DNA from: Clostridia bacterium
Lineage (GTDB): Bacteria; Bacillota; Clostridia; Oscillospirales; Acutalibacteraceae
DNA: 14,430 nucleotides
Assembly (NCBI GenBank): GCA_017519685.1
Contig: JAFWRV010000256.1
Location: 1 to 14,430, forward strand
Direction of reading: 5' to 3'
The translations under genes and the position numbers were made by a program. Numbering within the stretch: the stretch's first letter is position 1; every line of letters begins with the position of its first letter. The notes beneath the pieces were generated by a model, which saw nothing but the letters and a program-made list of their open reading frames with translations, made no database searches and was not told the DNA's origin. Below are positions 1-7,438 of this stretch, piece by piece.

Positions 1-536
1 AAAATTGATTTCTTGTAATCCGCCGTGTGCGGAAAGATACCGAAAAGCTTTTCTTCCAGCTCAATCTTGGGAATGCCGAAATGATAATACAGCGCCGCCT
101 GAGCGCCCCAGCAGATATGAAACGTTGAGTAAACGTGACTCTTGCTCCATTCCATAATCCTGCACAGCTCATCCCAGTATTCGACTTCTTCAAATTCAAG
201 ATGCTCAACCGGAGCGCCGGTGATAATCATTCCGTCAAAGAACCTGTCCTTGATTTCCTCAAAGACACGGTAGAATGACAGCAGATGATCTTCACTGGTG
301 TTTTTTGATTTATGCGATTCGGTGTGAATTAGTGTCAGCTCAACCTGAAGCGGAGTGTTACCGAGAAGGCGTGAAAGCTGAGTTTCGGTATCAATCTTTG
401 TCGGCATCAGGTTAAGCAGCAGTATCTGAAGGGGACGGATATCCTGCGTCATGGCCCTCGTTTCGGTCATGACGAAGATATTTTCCTCCGTGAGTATTTT
501 GGTTGCGGGTAATTCGTTTGGAATTTTAATCGGCAT
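1..536 (-). CDS. metA: Homoserine O-acetyltransferase (MetA family), 3' part cut by window start
   Basis: Activates homoserine by O-acylation, the committed step towards methionine, in the cytoplasm. About 178 N-terminal residues are present; the family is usually near 300, so the C-terminal part lies outside the window. The protein opens with [11 protein letters not shown] and carries MPTKI and the HICWGAQ motif, whose Cys142 is the expected nucleophile. In [10 protein letters not shown], position 111 is Glu. In this family Glu111 is associated with acetyl-CoA use, whereas succinyl-CoA enzymes such as E. coli MetA have Gly111. O-acetylhomoserine is therefore the likely product, matching the O-acetylhomoserine sulfhydrylase gene 20 bases upstream. 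The ATG at 536 follows a GGAGGG ribosome binding site 9 bases away, so the two genes are very likely cotranscribed. The family is very sure, acetyl specificity fairly sure. Confidence 0.95.
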   Translation of the reverse strand, partial: MPIKIPNELPATKILTEENIFVMTETRAMTQDIRPLQILLLNLMPTKIDTETQLSRLLGNTPLQVELTLIHTESHKSKNTSEDHLLSFYRVFEEIKDRFFDGMIITGAPVEHLEFEEVEYWDELCRIMEWSKSHVYSTFHICWGAQAALYYHFGIPKIELEEKLFGIFPHTADYKKSI

Positions 537-556
537 TGTCCAATGCCCTCCGTGTT

Positions 557-1846
557 TTAAATTTGATCAAGCGCCTGCGCGATATCTTCAATAAGGTCGT
601 CCTTGTTTTCAAGTCCGCAGGAATATCTGACGAGGTCCGCAGAAACGCCCGCGGCAAGAAGTTCTTCATCATTCATCTGGCGGTGTGTGGCGCTTGCGGG
701 ATGCAGGCAGCAGGTTCTCGCGTCCGCGACGTGAGTTTCAATTGCCGCGACTCTCAGCGCGCCCATGAATTTTTCCGCCGCGGCTCTTCCGCCCTTTACG
801 CCGAACGAAACGACTCCGCAGGTGCCGTTGGGCATAAGCTTCTTCGCGAGCTCATAATAGGGGCTTGAGGGAAGGCCGGCGTATGTAACGAATGAAATCT
901 TATCGTGCTTCTCAAGGAATTCCGCGACCGCCTGAGCGTTTTCGCAGTGTCTCTTGATTCTGACGTGAAGACTTTCAAGGCCGAGGTTGAGAAGAAACGC
1001 GTTCCGAGGAGACTGGATTGAACCGAAGTCTCTCATGAGCTGAGCGGTTGCCTTTGTGATGAATGCGCCGCCGAGACCGAATTTCTCCGTATAGGTAATG
1101 CCGTGGTAGCTTTCATCGGGAGTGCAGAGTCCGGGATATTTGTCCGCGTACTTTGTCCAGTCAAATTTACCGCTGTCAACGATTGCGCCGCCGACACCGC
1201 TGCCGTGACCGTCCATATATTTGGTGGTTGAGTGAGTGACAATATCCGCGCCCCACTCAATTGGTCTGCAGTTTACGGGAGTCGCAAAGGTGTTGTCAAT
1301 AATGAGGGGAACACCGTGCGCGTGAGCCGCTTTAGCGAATTTTTCAATATCAAGAACGGTGAGCGCGGGATTGGCGATGGTCTCGCCGAAGAGCGCCTTT
1401 GTGTTGGGTCTGAACGCCGCGTTGAGTTCTTCTTCCGTACAGTCGGGAGAAACGAAAGTAAAATCAATGCCCATTTTCTTCATTGTAACGGAAAACAGGT
1501 TGAAAGTGCCTCCGTAAATCGTTGAACTCGAAACAACATGGTCGCCGCACTGAGCGATATTGAATATCGAGTAGAAGTTTGCCGCCTGACCGGATGATGT
1601 GAGCATAGCGGCGGAACCGCCCTCAAGCTCGCATATCTTTGCCGCCACCATATCGTTGGTCGGATTCTGAAGGCGGGTATAGAAATAACCGGATGCTTCA
1701 AGGTCAAAGAGTTTGCCCATATCGGCGCTCGAGTCATACTTGAAAGTTGTTGACTGAATAATGGGTATCTGTCTCGGTTCACCGTTTTTAGGAGTGTATC
1801 CTCCCTGAACACAGGATGTTTCTATTCTTCTTTTCTTTTCGCTCAT
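557..1846 (-). CDS. metY: O-acetylhomoserine sulfhydrylase (PLP-dependent, MetY)
   Basis: Converts O-acetylhomoserine and sulfide to homocysteine in the cytoplasm using pyridoxal phosphate. The 429-residue length is normal for the family. It belongs to the Cys/Met metabolism PLP family: YTRLQNPT near 56-63, SSGQAA near 84-89, [11 protein letters not shown] at 180-190 with Asp184 expected to pair with the PLP ring nitrogen, and [11 protein letters not shown] with Lys209 as the Schiff-base lysine. The C-terminal region has the usual SCGLE and DLIEDI. The ATG at 1846 has a GAGGT site 7 bases upstream. It lies 34 bases behind the radical-SAM gene and 20 bases ahead of metA. No SAM riboswitch or T-box fits in the 34-base gap, so control must come from upstream readthrough or a small local promoter. 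Related cystathionine lyases and synthases are shorter and less likely. Confidence 0.95.
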   Translation of the reverse strand: MSEKKRRIETSCVQGGYTPKNGEPRQIPIIQSTTFKYDSSADMGKLFDLEASGYFYTRLQNPTNDMVAAKICELEGGSAAMLTSSGQAANFYSIFNIAQCGDHVVSSSTIYGGTFNLFSVTMKKMGIDFTFVSPDCTEEELNAAFRPNTKALFGETIANPALTVLDIEKFAKAAHAHGVPLIIDNTFATPVNCRPIEWGADIVTHSTTKYMDGHGSGVGGAIVDSGKFDWTKYADKYPGLCTPDESYHGITYTEKFGLGGAFITKATAQLMRDFGSIQSPRNAFLLNLGLESLHVRIKRHCENAQAVAEFLEKHDKISFVTYAGLPSSPYYELAKKLMPNGTCGVVSFGVKGGRAAAEKFMGALRVAAIETHVADARTCCLHPASATHRQMNDEELLAAGVSADLVRYSCGLENKDDLIEDIAQALDQI

Positions 1847-1866
1847 AATAAGTACCTCACTATATT

Positions 1867-1880
1867 ACGGCATTTGCCGT
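1867..1880. repeat. 14-base palindrome between radical-SAM gene and metY
   Basis: Arms ACGGCA and TGCCGT are perfect, separated by TT. The repeat directly abuts the stop codon of the upstream gene and lies just before a TAATAT hexamer (minus strand) and the metY ribosome binding site. No T-run follows, so it is not a terminator. It may be a protein-binding site or a small mRNA hairpin; no function is shown. Confidence 0.35.
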
Positions 1881-2930
1881 TTAATCTGTTTTGATTTTTG
1901 AAAGAACGTGCAGGAGAAATTCTCTCTGCGGACAGTAACCGTCGATTTCGTTGTAGAGATTTCTGTAACGCTTGCATCCGCCGTTGCAGTATTCTGAAAC
2001 CTCGCAGAATCTGCAAATTTTGTTTTCCGGAGGTTCTTCGCTCAGAAATTCGCGGTATTTGCTGTTGTTTTCAATATCTCCGATATTTATATCTCTGATG
2101 TTGCCGACCTTGTATCTGTCAAGGCAGTAGAAATCGCAGGGATAACACGAGCCGTCGGCTTCAATGACAAGCTGCGGGCTGCAGAATCCCGCGGTACCGC
2201 ATTCCTCATATTCGTCATCGAATATCATTAAAAACAGGTTTGTGAATTCGCGGATGTATATGTCTTCCTCTTTTTCATAATCTGCGTACCACTTGTTGAA
2301 TAAACGCTTTTTGAATCTCGCGAAGGATTTCGCGTCAAGACTGTAATCCGATTTTTTTCCGTCAAGCGGATCAAGGCAGTATATTGTCTGAACGAAATCA
2401 AATCCGTTTTCTTTATAGAAAGCGTAAAGTTCCGAAGCGTCGGTCTTTGAAGTTATGACACTGAGAATGTTGAATCTGACATTGTGCTTTCTCAGCAGCT
2501 CAACTCCGCGCATGGCGTCTGCGAACGAGTTGCTCCTGAGCGGGTCGTGAATGTGTTCCGGACCGTCTATTGACACACCGACAAGGAAATTGTATTCACT
2601 GAAAATTTCACAGAATTCATCGTCAATCAATGTGCCGTTGGTCTGTACGGACAGACCGCCGACAAGGGGTCTTTCTTTTATCCGCCGCGCAAAATATCTG
2701 AAGAATTCCTTTCCGGCGAGAAGCGGCTCACCGCCCTGAAAAGTATAATTGATCATATCTTCGGGGCCGAAGAACTTATTTGTCCTGCTGATTATCGTGT
2801 CCGCTGTTTCAAATGACATTATGCCGGGCGCGCCGGACATACGGCTGTTCATTTCGTCACGGTAAAAGCAGTAAGAACAGTTCAGGTTGCAGTTTCCGGA
2901 CGCGGGTTTTATAAGAATATTCCTGGTCAT
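1881..2930 (-). CDS. Radical-SAM/SPASM enzyme, anaerobic sulfatase-maturase-like
   Basis: Radical-SAM enzyme of 349 residues. The CxxxCxxC cluster motif is Cys14, Cys18 and Cys21, followed by QGGEPLL at 65-71 and VSIDGP at 119-124. The C-terminal SPASM region binds two further Fe-S clusters, with Cys244, 250, 262, 265, 269, 306, 309, 315, 319 and 333. Spacing and the motif around Cys265-Asp266 match anaerobic sulfatase-maturating enzymes, where the Asp after this Cys is the proposed catalytic base. Those enzymes oxidise a Cys or Ser of a sulfatase to formylglycine. No sulfatase is in the window and no C/S-x-P-x-R target motif was seen in the neighbouring amidase, so the substrate is unknown. 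The gene starts 2 bases after the amidase stop, with AAGG about 8 bases before the ATG, implying translational coupling. A peptide-modifying SPASM enzyme of another subgroup is the main alternative. Confidence 0.88.
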   Translation of the reverse strand: MTRNILIKPASGNCNLNCSYCFYRDEMNSRMSGAPGIMSFETADTIISRTNKFFGPEDMINYTFQGGEPLLAGKEFFRYFARRIKERPLVGGLSVQTNGTLIDDEFCEIFSEYNFLVGVSIDGPEHIHDPLRSNSFADAMRGVELLRKHNVRFNILSVITSKTDASELYAFYKENGFDFVQTIYCLDPLDGKKSDYSLDAKSFARFKKRLFNKWYADYEKEEDIYIREFTNLFLMIFDDEYEECGTAGFCSPQLVIEADGSCYPCDFYCLDRYKVGNIRDINIGDIENNSKYREFLSEEPPENKICRFCEVSEYCNGGCKRYRNLYNEIDGYCPQREFLLHVLSKIKTD

Positions 2931-2932
2931 AA

Positions 2933-5869
2933 TCAGTACCTTGAAATATAGTTTTTAATTCCTGTTGCCGTTGCTTTTGCGAGAGCGTCTCTCGAAGTTG
3001 AGTTTTCGAGCGCCTGACACTCGGCAGTGTTTGTAACGAAGCCGTACTCAACGAGGATTGACGGGCATTCCTCAACTCTCGCGACTCTGTAAGCGCCGAA
3101 GAGGGTTCCCTTATCGGATTTGGTCCTGCCGAGTCCCGCGTAAATCTGGTTATTGTAAGCGGAAACGAGCGCATCGTGAACGCATTTCGCGAGTGGCTGT
3201 GAATACGCTCTGTAATAGTAGGCGGTGGTTCCGTAAGCCGATGAGGAAGTGCCCGAGGCGTCGCAGTGAATCGAGACAAACAAATCCGGATGCCGCGACC
3301 TTACAAGAGCGTTTCTGTCCGCAAGACTTAAAAACGTGTTTGACGTTCTTGTCATTATGACAGTCGCTCCCTCGGCTTCAAGATACTCTTTTGCCTTGGT
3401 GGCGATAGACAGGTTGATTGACGCTTCATTCCAGCTGCCCGATGAAACAACGCAGGCGGCGCCTCCGTCTCTTCCGCCGTGGCCGGGGTCAAGCATTACC
3501 GTGCAGCCCGAAAGCGATGAGGGCTTTCTCTTTATCGTGATTTCAAGGCATCCGTCGGAGGCGTACTCGGCGTGATAGCCGTAGAATTTGCCTGCCTCAA
3601 GGAAATTGAGCGACATTGTAGCGGTATCGCCTGAAACGGAAGTTTTTCCGTTTGCTATAAGAGAATTACTGAAATTGAGATTTCCGCCGATTCTGGTTGT
3701 ATCGTAGAAAGTGAACTGTATTCCGGTGCAGTTTACGCCCGTTACTTTAACAATTCTTCCCGAGCCGTTATCCGAATAACTCTGGCCGGTCAGTTTCGCG
3801 TTGAAAACGACTTTCCTGTTCATCGCGAGGCGTATGACGGTCCTGCCGTTATTTGTTGAGCTTGAGAGAATTTCGATATTGTTTGACGGCATCTTGTAGC
3901 CGTTCACGAGTTTAAGCTGAGAAACGGTTGTCTTGCCGCCGGCAAGATTATCCTCTCTGCTTGTCGGCACCTTGTAACCCGACGCGAGATAATAATAGGT
4001 GTCGTCATCGAGAGTGGCGCTCTTGCTGTAATAGTCAACGGTACCCTTGAGAAGAGGCGTACAGTCGGGAACCGAAAGAGTGGAGGTGTTGCTTTTGCCG
4101 GGATAAACCTCGATGTAATCGCCTGTTATTTCAACGATTTTCGCGCTGCCGAGACCGTAGTCGGAGGTGTAAGAATATTTCTGCATTGAATTCTTTTTCT
4201 GCGGCTGCTCCTGAGTTTCGGTGGGCGCCTGAGTTGATGTCATCGCTTCGGATTGAGCCTGCGCGCTTGTGTTCGCAATATCCTGACCGGTTTCATCCGA
4301 GGGAGACGGCAGAGTGGTTGCGGTCCTTTGTGAATATCTTGTGGTGGTTTCCCTGACCGTGGTGACCGCGGTTGTAGTTTCGGTTTCGGGCTGAGTCGGC
4401 GCGGTGGTTTCGGGCTCCGTGACAACCTCGTTTGCCGTGACGACTACACGCGCTCCCGTTTTGCTTTCGGAGAGACCTTTGTAGTTTGCGCTGACCGTGT
4501 ATTTGCCGAGGTCCTGTGAAACGGATTTGCCCGCCGGCGTTGTGACCGTTGCCCTGTAAGTGACAAACTCGGACGCGGAATCCCTTGAATCGTCATCGCT
4601 GTCATCCGACGCGACCTTCATATTGTATGAACTGCCGTTGAGCTTCAGAATAACCGTTGAGCCGCTGAGAGCCGTCGCGGTGAATTCGACATCCATTTCA
4701 CCGGGAATGCTAACCTTGTTGCTCGGTGAAATGCTTTTTATTATCCTGACTTTGTATGTGACGTTATATGTATAGGTTTTGCCCTTGTGCTCAAATTTGA
4801 CTGTATTAGGACCGGGATTGAGTTTGCAGTCAACGCTGAAATCGCCGTTTCTGGCGACCGTGAGCGCTTTTCCGTTGCATTTGAGTTCGCTGAGAGGACT
4901 GCTTGTTCCCTTGAATACAACCGTTGACTGCTCGACGGTTATATTGTTTGAATTGTAGTTTGAAATGGAAAACTCTTTATCCTGAAGATAGTTTTCACGC
5001 TTGAGAATATAGCTTCTGACTGTATCGGCGTAGGTGCTCTTCGCGGAGACTATCTCCGAATACGGAGTAAAAGCAAGCATTCTGCACTGTGTGTTTTCGG
5101 CGACAGATGAAACGGAGTCAATTAAATTCTGCGATGTTTCCTGTGTCAGCGATGAAAGTTTATCGAGCGAATGACAGATTCTGATGTCAAACGGACAGTC
5201 GCACCAGGCGGAAAAAGCGGACGTGAAATCGGAAAGCTTCGTATCCTTCTGGTTTACGAAGATGAAATCCAATGTTTTAAGAGCGGATGTGCTTTTGAAT
5301 ACCTCGGCAACGGATTTGACCTGCGCGGGCTCAACTCCGACAGACACCGCGGCGTCAATGGCTTTGAGCTCCGATATCTCCGTTTCGGCGGAGGTGACGA
5401 ATTCTTCCTTTGACTCATCAAGTCCGGAGAGAATGACAAAATCGGGATTGCTAGCGTTGAAGAAATCAATGAATGAAGCGATGTCGGCGGAGTCAACCCT
5501 GATTCCGGAATATATGCCGGCGCTTCTCGCTTCGGTAAGTGCCGCCGCGGTTTCTTCCTGTTTATCGGGAGTATAATCAAAAATAACGGAATTGAAGCCG
5601 TATGACGGAAGCTTCGCGATTTTTTCAGATGAGCCCTCGCCGGTTTCGTCAAAAATCACGGCTGTGGGCGAGGAGGGAAAAGCGGTCTTTTCACGGCCGA
5701 CTGTTTCGCCGTAATCCGAATCCGATGCGGTAGCGTCGGTAACGGTTGCCGTATCCGTGATTTCGGGCGCTTTGGTATTGCGCCCTCTCAGGAATGCCGC
5801 CGTGCCGGCGCCGGCAACAAGTACGGCAACGGCAACTATCGAAAGTATGATAATTATTTTCTTATTCAT
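2933..5869 (-). CDS. Large exported N-acetylmuramoyl-L-alanine amidase with extra N-terminal domains
   Basis: Predicted to cut the amide bond between muramic acid and the stem peptide outside the membrane. The 978 residues read as: a hydrophobic segment at about 5-26 after MNKK (signal peptide or anchor, no lipobox); a beta/alpha region at 70-270 resembling a glycosidase-like barrel; beta-rich Ig-like repeats at 305-477; a Pro/Glu/Thr-rich linker at 478-565 with repeated PET/TTT runs; a beta region at 566-770; and an Amidase_3 domain at 785-978. The zinc site is visible as DPGHGG (His797), Glu815 and SIHCDA (His868), with catalytic Glu941 in VEYGF. The start is set at 5869, where AGAGGT lies 7 bases upstream; an ATG 13 codons earlier has no ribosome site and lies upstream of the predicted transcript start. 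Downstream the radical-SAM gene is coupled. The amidase is certain, the N-terminal domain roles are not. Confidence 0.93.
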   Translation of the reverse strand: MNKKIIIILSIVAVAVLVAGAGTAAFLRGRNTKAPEITDTATVTDATASDSDYGETVGREKTAFPSSPTAVIFDETGEGSSEKIAKLPSYGFNSVIFDYTPDKQEETAAALTEARSAGIYSGIRVDSADIASFIDFFNASNPDFVILSGLDESKEEFVTSAETEISELKAIDAAVSVGVEPAQVKSVAEVFKSTSALKTLDFIFVNQKDTKLSDFTSAFSAWCDCPFDIRICHSLDKLSSLTQETSQNLIDSVSSVAENTQCRMLAFTPYSEIVSAKSTYADTVRSYILKRENYLQDKEFSISNYNSNNITVEQSTVVFKGTSSPLSELKCNGKALTVARNGDFSVDCKLNPGPNTVKFEHKGKTYTYNVTYKVRIIKSISPSNKVSIPGEMDVEFTATALSGSTVILKLNGSSYNMKVASDDSDDDSRDSASEFVTYRATVTTPAGKSVSQDLGKYTVSANYKGLSESKTGARVVVTANEVVTEPETTAPTQPETETTTAVTTVRETTTRYSQRTATTLPSPSDETGQDIANTSAQAQSEAMTSTQAPTETQEQPQKKNSMQKYSYTSDYGLGSAKIVEITGDYIEVYPGKSNTSTLSVPDCTPLLKGTVDYYSKSATLDDDTYYYLASGYKVPTSREDNLAGGKTTVSQLKLVNGYKMPSNNIEILSSSTNNGRTVIRLAMNRKVVFNAKLTGQSYSDNGSGRIVKVTGVNCTGIQFTFYDTTRIGGNLNFSNSLIANGKTSVSGDTATMSLNFLEAGKFYGYHAEYASDGCLEITIKRKPSSLSGCTVMLDPGHGGRDGGAACVVSSGSWNEASINLSIATKAKEYLEAEGATVIMTRTSNTFLSLADRNALVRSRHPDLFVSIHCDASGTSSSAYGTTAYYYRAYSQPLAKCVHDALVSAYNNQIYAGLGRTKSDKGTLFGAYRVARVEECPSILVEYGFVTNTAECQALENSTSRDALAKATATGIKNYISRY

Positions 5870-5887
5870 AAATAACCTCTGTTTATA

Positions 5888-5916
5888 TTGACAGTAGTTA
5901 AAATACATTATATACT
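5888..5916 (+). promoter_or_regulatory. Promoter for the PflX-like radical-SAM gene
   Basis: The -35 box TTGACA (5888-5893) is separated by exactly 17 bases from a -10 box TATACT (5911-5916). Transcription would start near 5923, giving a leader of about 50 bases. Its -10 shares two bases with the -10 of the opposite promoter. Confidence 0.75.
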
Positions 5917-5935
5917 TATTTTAATAATAATGCAA
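5907..5935 (-). promoter_or_regulatory. Promoter for the amidase operon
   Basis: On the minus strand, TTGCAT (5930-5935) and TATAAT (5907-5912) are separated by 17 bases. Transcription would start near 5900, which excludes an ATG at 5908 and supports the amidase start at 5869. The site overlaps the divergent promoter. Confidence 0.72.
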
Positions 5936-5958
5936 GTATTGATTATATATTGCGCGAA

Positions 5959-5964
5959 AGGAGG
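5959..5964 (+). promoter_or_regulatory. Ribosome binding site that argues for a CTG start
   Basis: A full AGGAGG lies 8 bases before CTG at 5973 but 20 bases before the first in-frame GTG at 5985. The only ATG nearby (5978) is in another frame and reaches a stop after 10 codons. Normal Shine-Dalgarno spacing therefore favours CTG. Confidence 0.65.
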
Positions 5965-5972
5965 CGGCGGCT

Positions 5973-6851
5973 CTGATATGCACGGTGTGCCCGAGAAACT
6001 GCGGAGTTGACAGAAGCGTGTCCGAAGGAGTGTGCTCGGTAGGAGAAAAATACAGAATCGCCAGGGCGGCGCCTCATTTCTGGGAGGAACCGCCGCTGAG
6101 CGGTACAAAAGGTTCCGGAGCCGTCTTTTTTTCCGGATGTAACTTAAAATGCGTTTACTGTCAGAATACCCGGATAAGCCACGGCGCTTTCGGAAAAGAA
6201 GTTACGGAAACGGAGCTTATGAAAATCTTTGACAGACTGATTGACAAAGGTGTTCACAATCTCAATCTGGTCACTCCGTCACATTACGCGCCGATGATAA
6301 AACGCACGCTCGAAAAGTATCATTCCCCGGTGCCGGTTGTTTACAATACCTCATCCTACGAGAAGGCCGACGTAATCAGATCCCTTGAGGGACTGGTGGA
6401 TATCTATCTTCCGGATATTAAATATTTCGATGAGGCGCCCGCCCTGAAATATTCGGGTGCGCCCGATTATTTTGAAGTCGCTTCAGCGGCTGTCAGGGAA
6501 ATGTACCGGCAGACCGGAGACCTCGTAACGGATGAAAACGGGATCGCGAAAAAAGGAATAATCGTGCGCCATATGGTGCTTCCCGGCAATATATCCCAGG
6601 CGGAAAAGGTTTTCTCCTGGGTCGCGGAAAATCTGTCAGCCGAAACATATATCAGCGTTATGAGGCAATACACACCTTACGGCAGGGCAAAGGAAATGAA
6701 GCCGATTGACAGGCGCCTTTCGTCAAGGGAGTATTCAATAGTCAGAAAGTATATTTCAGGTCTCGGCTTTGAAAACTGTTTTTTCCAGGAAAAGTCATCG
6801 GGAGATGAGATTTTTATTCCCGATTTTAATCTTGAAGGTGTTGACTTTTAG
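5973..6851 (+). CDS. PflX-like radical-SAM protein (COG1313 type), probable CTG start
   Basis: Radical-SAM protein related to pyruvate formate-lyase activating enzymes, of the uncharacterised PflX/COG1313 group. Its substrate is unknown. Counting from the CTG, the protein has 292 residues. Cys3, Cys6, Cys10 and Cys21 form the N-terminal CTxCPRxC...C motif typical of this group. SGCNLKCVYCQN supplies the 4Fe-4S ligands Cys56, Cys60 and Cys63, and NLVTPSHYAP follows. The CTG at 5973 is chosen because AGGAGG is 8 bases upstream and because the next in-frame start, GTG at 5985, would delete Cys3 and sit 20 bases away. It is divergent from the amidase operon and followed by mscL, which has its own promoter, so it is probably a single-gene unit. 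Family assignment is firm, the start codon is inferred. Confidence 0.88.
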   Translation: MICTVCPRNCGVDRSVSEGVCSVGEKYRIARAAPHFWEEPPLSGTKGSGAVFFSGCNLKCVYCQNTRISHGAFGKEVTETELMKIFDRLIDKGVHNLNLVTPSHYAPMIKRTLEKYHSPVPVVYNTSSYEKADVIRSLEGLVDIYLPDIKYFDEAPALKYSGAPDYFEVASAAVREMYRQTGDLVTDENGIAKKGIIVRHMVLPGNISQAEKVFSWVAENLSAETYISVMRQYTPYGRAKEMKPIDRRLSSREYSIVRKYISGLGFENCFFQEKSSGDEIFIPDFNLEGVDF

Positions 6852-6869
6852 AATAGTTTGTATTAGAAT
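6841..6869 (+). promoter_or_regulatory. Promoter for mscL
   Basis: TTGACT (6841-6846) and TAGAAT (6864-6869) are separated by 17 bases. The -35 overlaps the last codons of the preceding gene. A start near 6876 gives a leader of about 24 bases containing the GGAGG site at 6887-6891. Confidence 0.6.
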
Positions 6870-6899
6870 TGATTCAATAAAAAAACGGAGGATGACATT

Positions 6900-7379
6900 A
6901 TGGCAAAAGCAGGCGGATTACGTTCAGAATTCAAAGAATTCATTATGAGAGGCAATGTTATTGACCTGGCAGTCGGCGTTATCATCGGCGGCGCGTTTCA
7001 GGCAATAGTCAGCTCACTCGTCAACGACATTATTATGCCCGTAATTACTCTCGCAACCAAGGGCATGAAATTCACAGACTGGTTTATCGCGCTTGACGGC
7101 AAGGATTACGCGACTCTTGAAGAAGCGGTCGAAGCCGGCGCATCAACTCTCAATTACGGTACATTCATCAGTGCCATTATCAACTTCTTTATTATGGCAC
7201 TCGTTATCTTCTTCATTGTCAAGGCAATTAACAAGGCAAGCGCGAAAGTCAAAAAGCCTGCTGAAGAAGTTGAAGAAGCGCCGACAACAAAGGTCTGCCC
7301 GTTCTGCAAGAGTGAAATCGCTCTTGACGCGACCAAGTGCCCGCACTGCACATCGGATATTCCCGAAGAAGCGGAATAA
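6900..7379 (+). CDS. mscL: Large-conductance mechanosensitive channel MscL with C-terminal zinc ribbon
   Basis: Membrane channel that opens under high tension to release solutes during osmotic downshock; the family works as a homopentamer. The protein has 159 residues. The amphipathic N-terminus and the first membrane helix carry the family signature FIMRGNVIDLAVGVIIGGAF (14-33), continuing to about 50. An extracellular loop covers about 51-88, and the second helix about 89-110. The tail is unusual: instead of only a helical bundle it ends in CPFC (133-136) and CPHC (147-150), a four-cysteine zinc-ribbon pattern after an acidic linker. Such tails occur in other Firmicutes MscL proteins as far as I recall, but their role is not established. 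GGAGG lies 8 bases before the ATG. A promoter sits directly upstream and a terminator directly downstream, so mscL looks monocistronic. Confidence 0.96.
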   Translation: MAKAGGLRSEFKEFIMRGNVIDLAVGVIIGGAFQAIVSSLVNDIIMPVITLATKGMKFTDWFIALDGKDYATLEEAVEAGASTLNYGTFISAIINFFIMALVIFFIVKAINKASAKVKKPAEEVEEAPTTKVCPFCKSEIALDATKCPHCTSDIPEEAE

Positions 7380-7398
7380 TCAAAGACACAATATTGAA

Positions 7399-7427
7399 CC
7401 ACCCGCACTCCTGCGGGTGGCTTTTTT
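7399..7427 (+). terminator. Rho-independent terminator after mscL
   Basis: A perfect 9-base stem, CCACCCGCA with TGCGGGTGG, has a four-base loop and is followed by C and six T residues. It ends 11 bases before the next start codon, so the following gene depends on readthrough or an upstream internal promoter. Confidence 0.92.
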
Positions 7428-7438
7428 AAGGTGATTTT

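Noticed and set aside
536..868. 110-codon open frame on the plus strand inside metY
   Set aside because: It is an antisense shadow of a gene with full catalytic motifs; the product looks compositionally random.
1847..1880. SAM riboswitch or T-box ahead of the methionine genes
   Set aside because: The gap is only 34 bases and holds just a small palindrome, far too short for either element.
2857..3279. 140-codon minus-strand frame overlapping the amidase catalytic domain
   Set aside because: It is an out-of-frame shadow rich in Arg, Ser and Thr; the amidase motifs in the other frame are decisive.
2933..5869. Formylglycine target motif in the amidase for the coupled maturase-like enzyme
   Set aside because: I looked for C/S-x-P/A-x-R and found none; stretches such as CTPLL and CPSIL lack the Arg.
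5870..5908. Longer amidase reading frame starting at ATG 5908 (13 extra residues)
   Set aside because: No ribosome site precedes it, and it lies upstream of the transcript start predicted from the minus-strand promoter, whereas ATG 5869 has AGAGGT at normal spacing.
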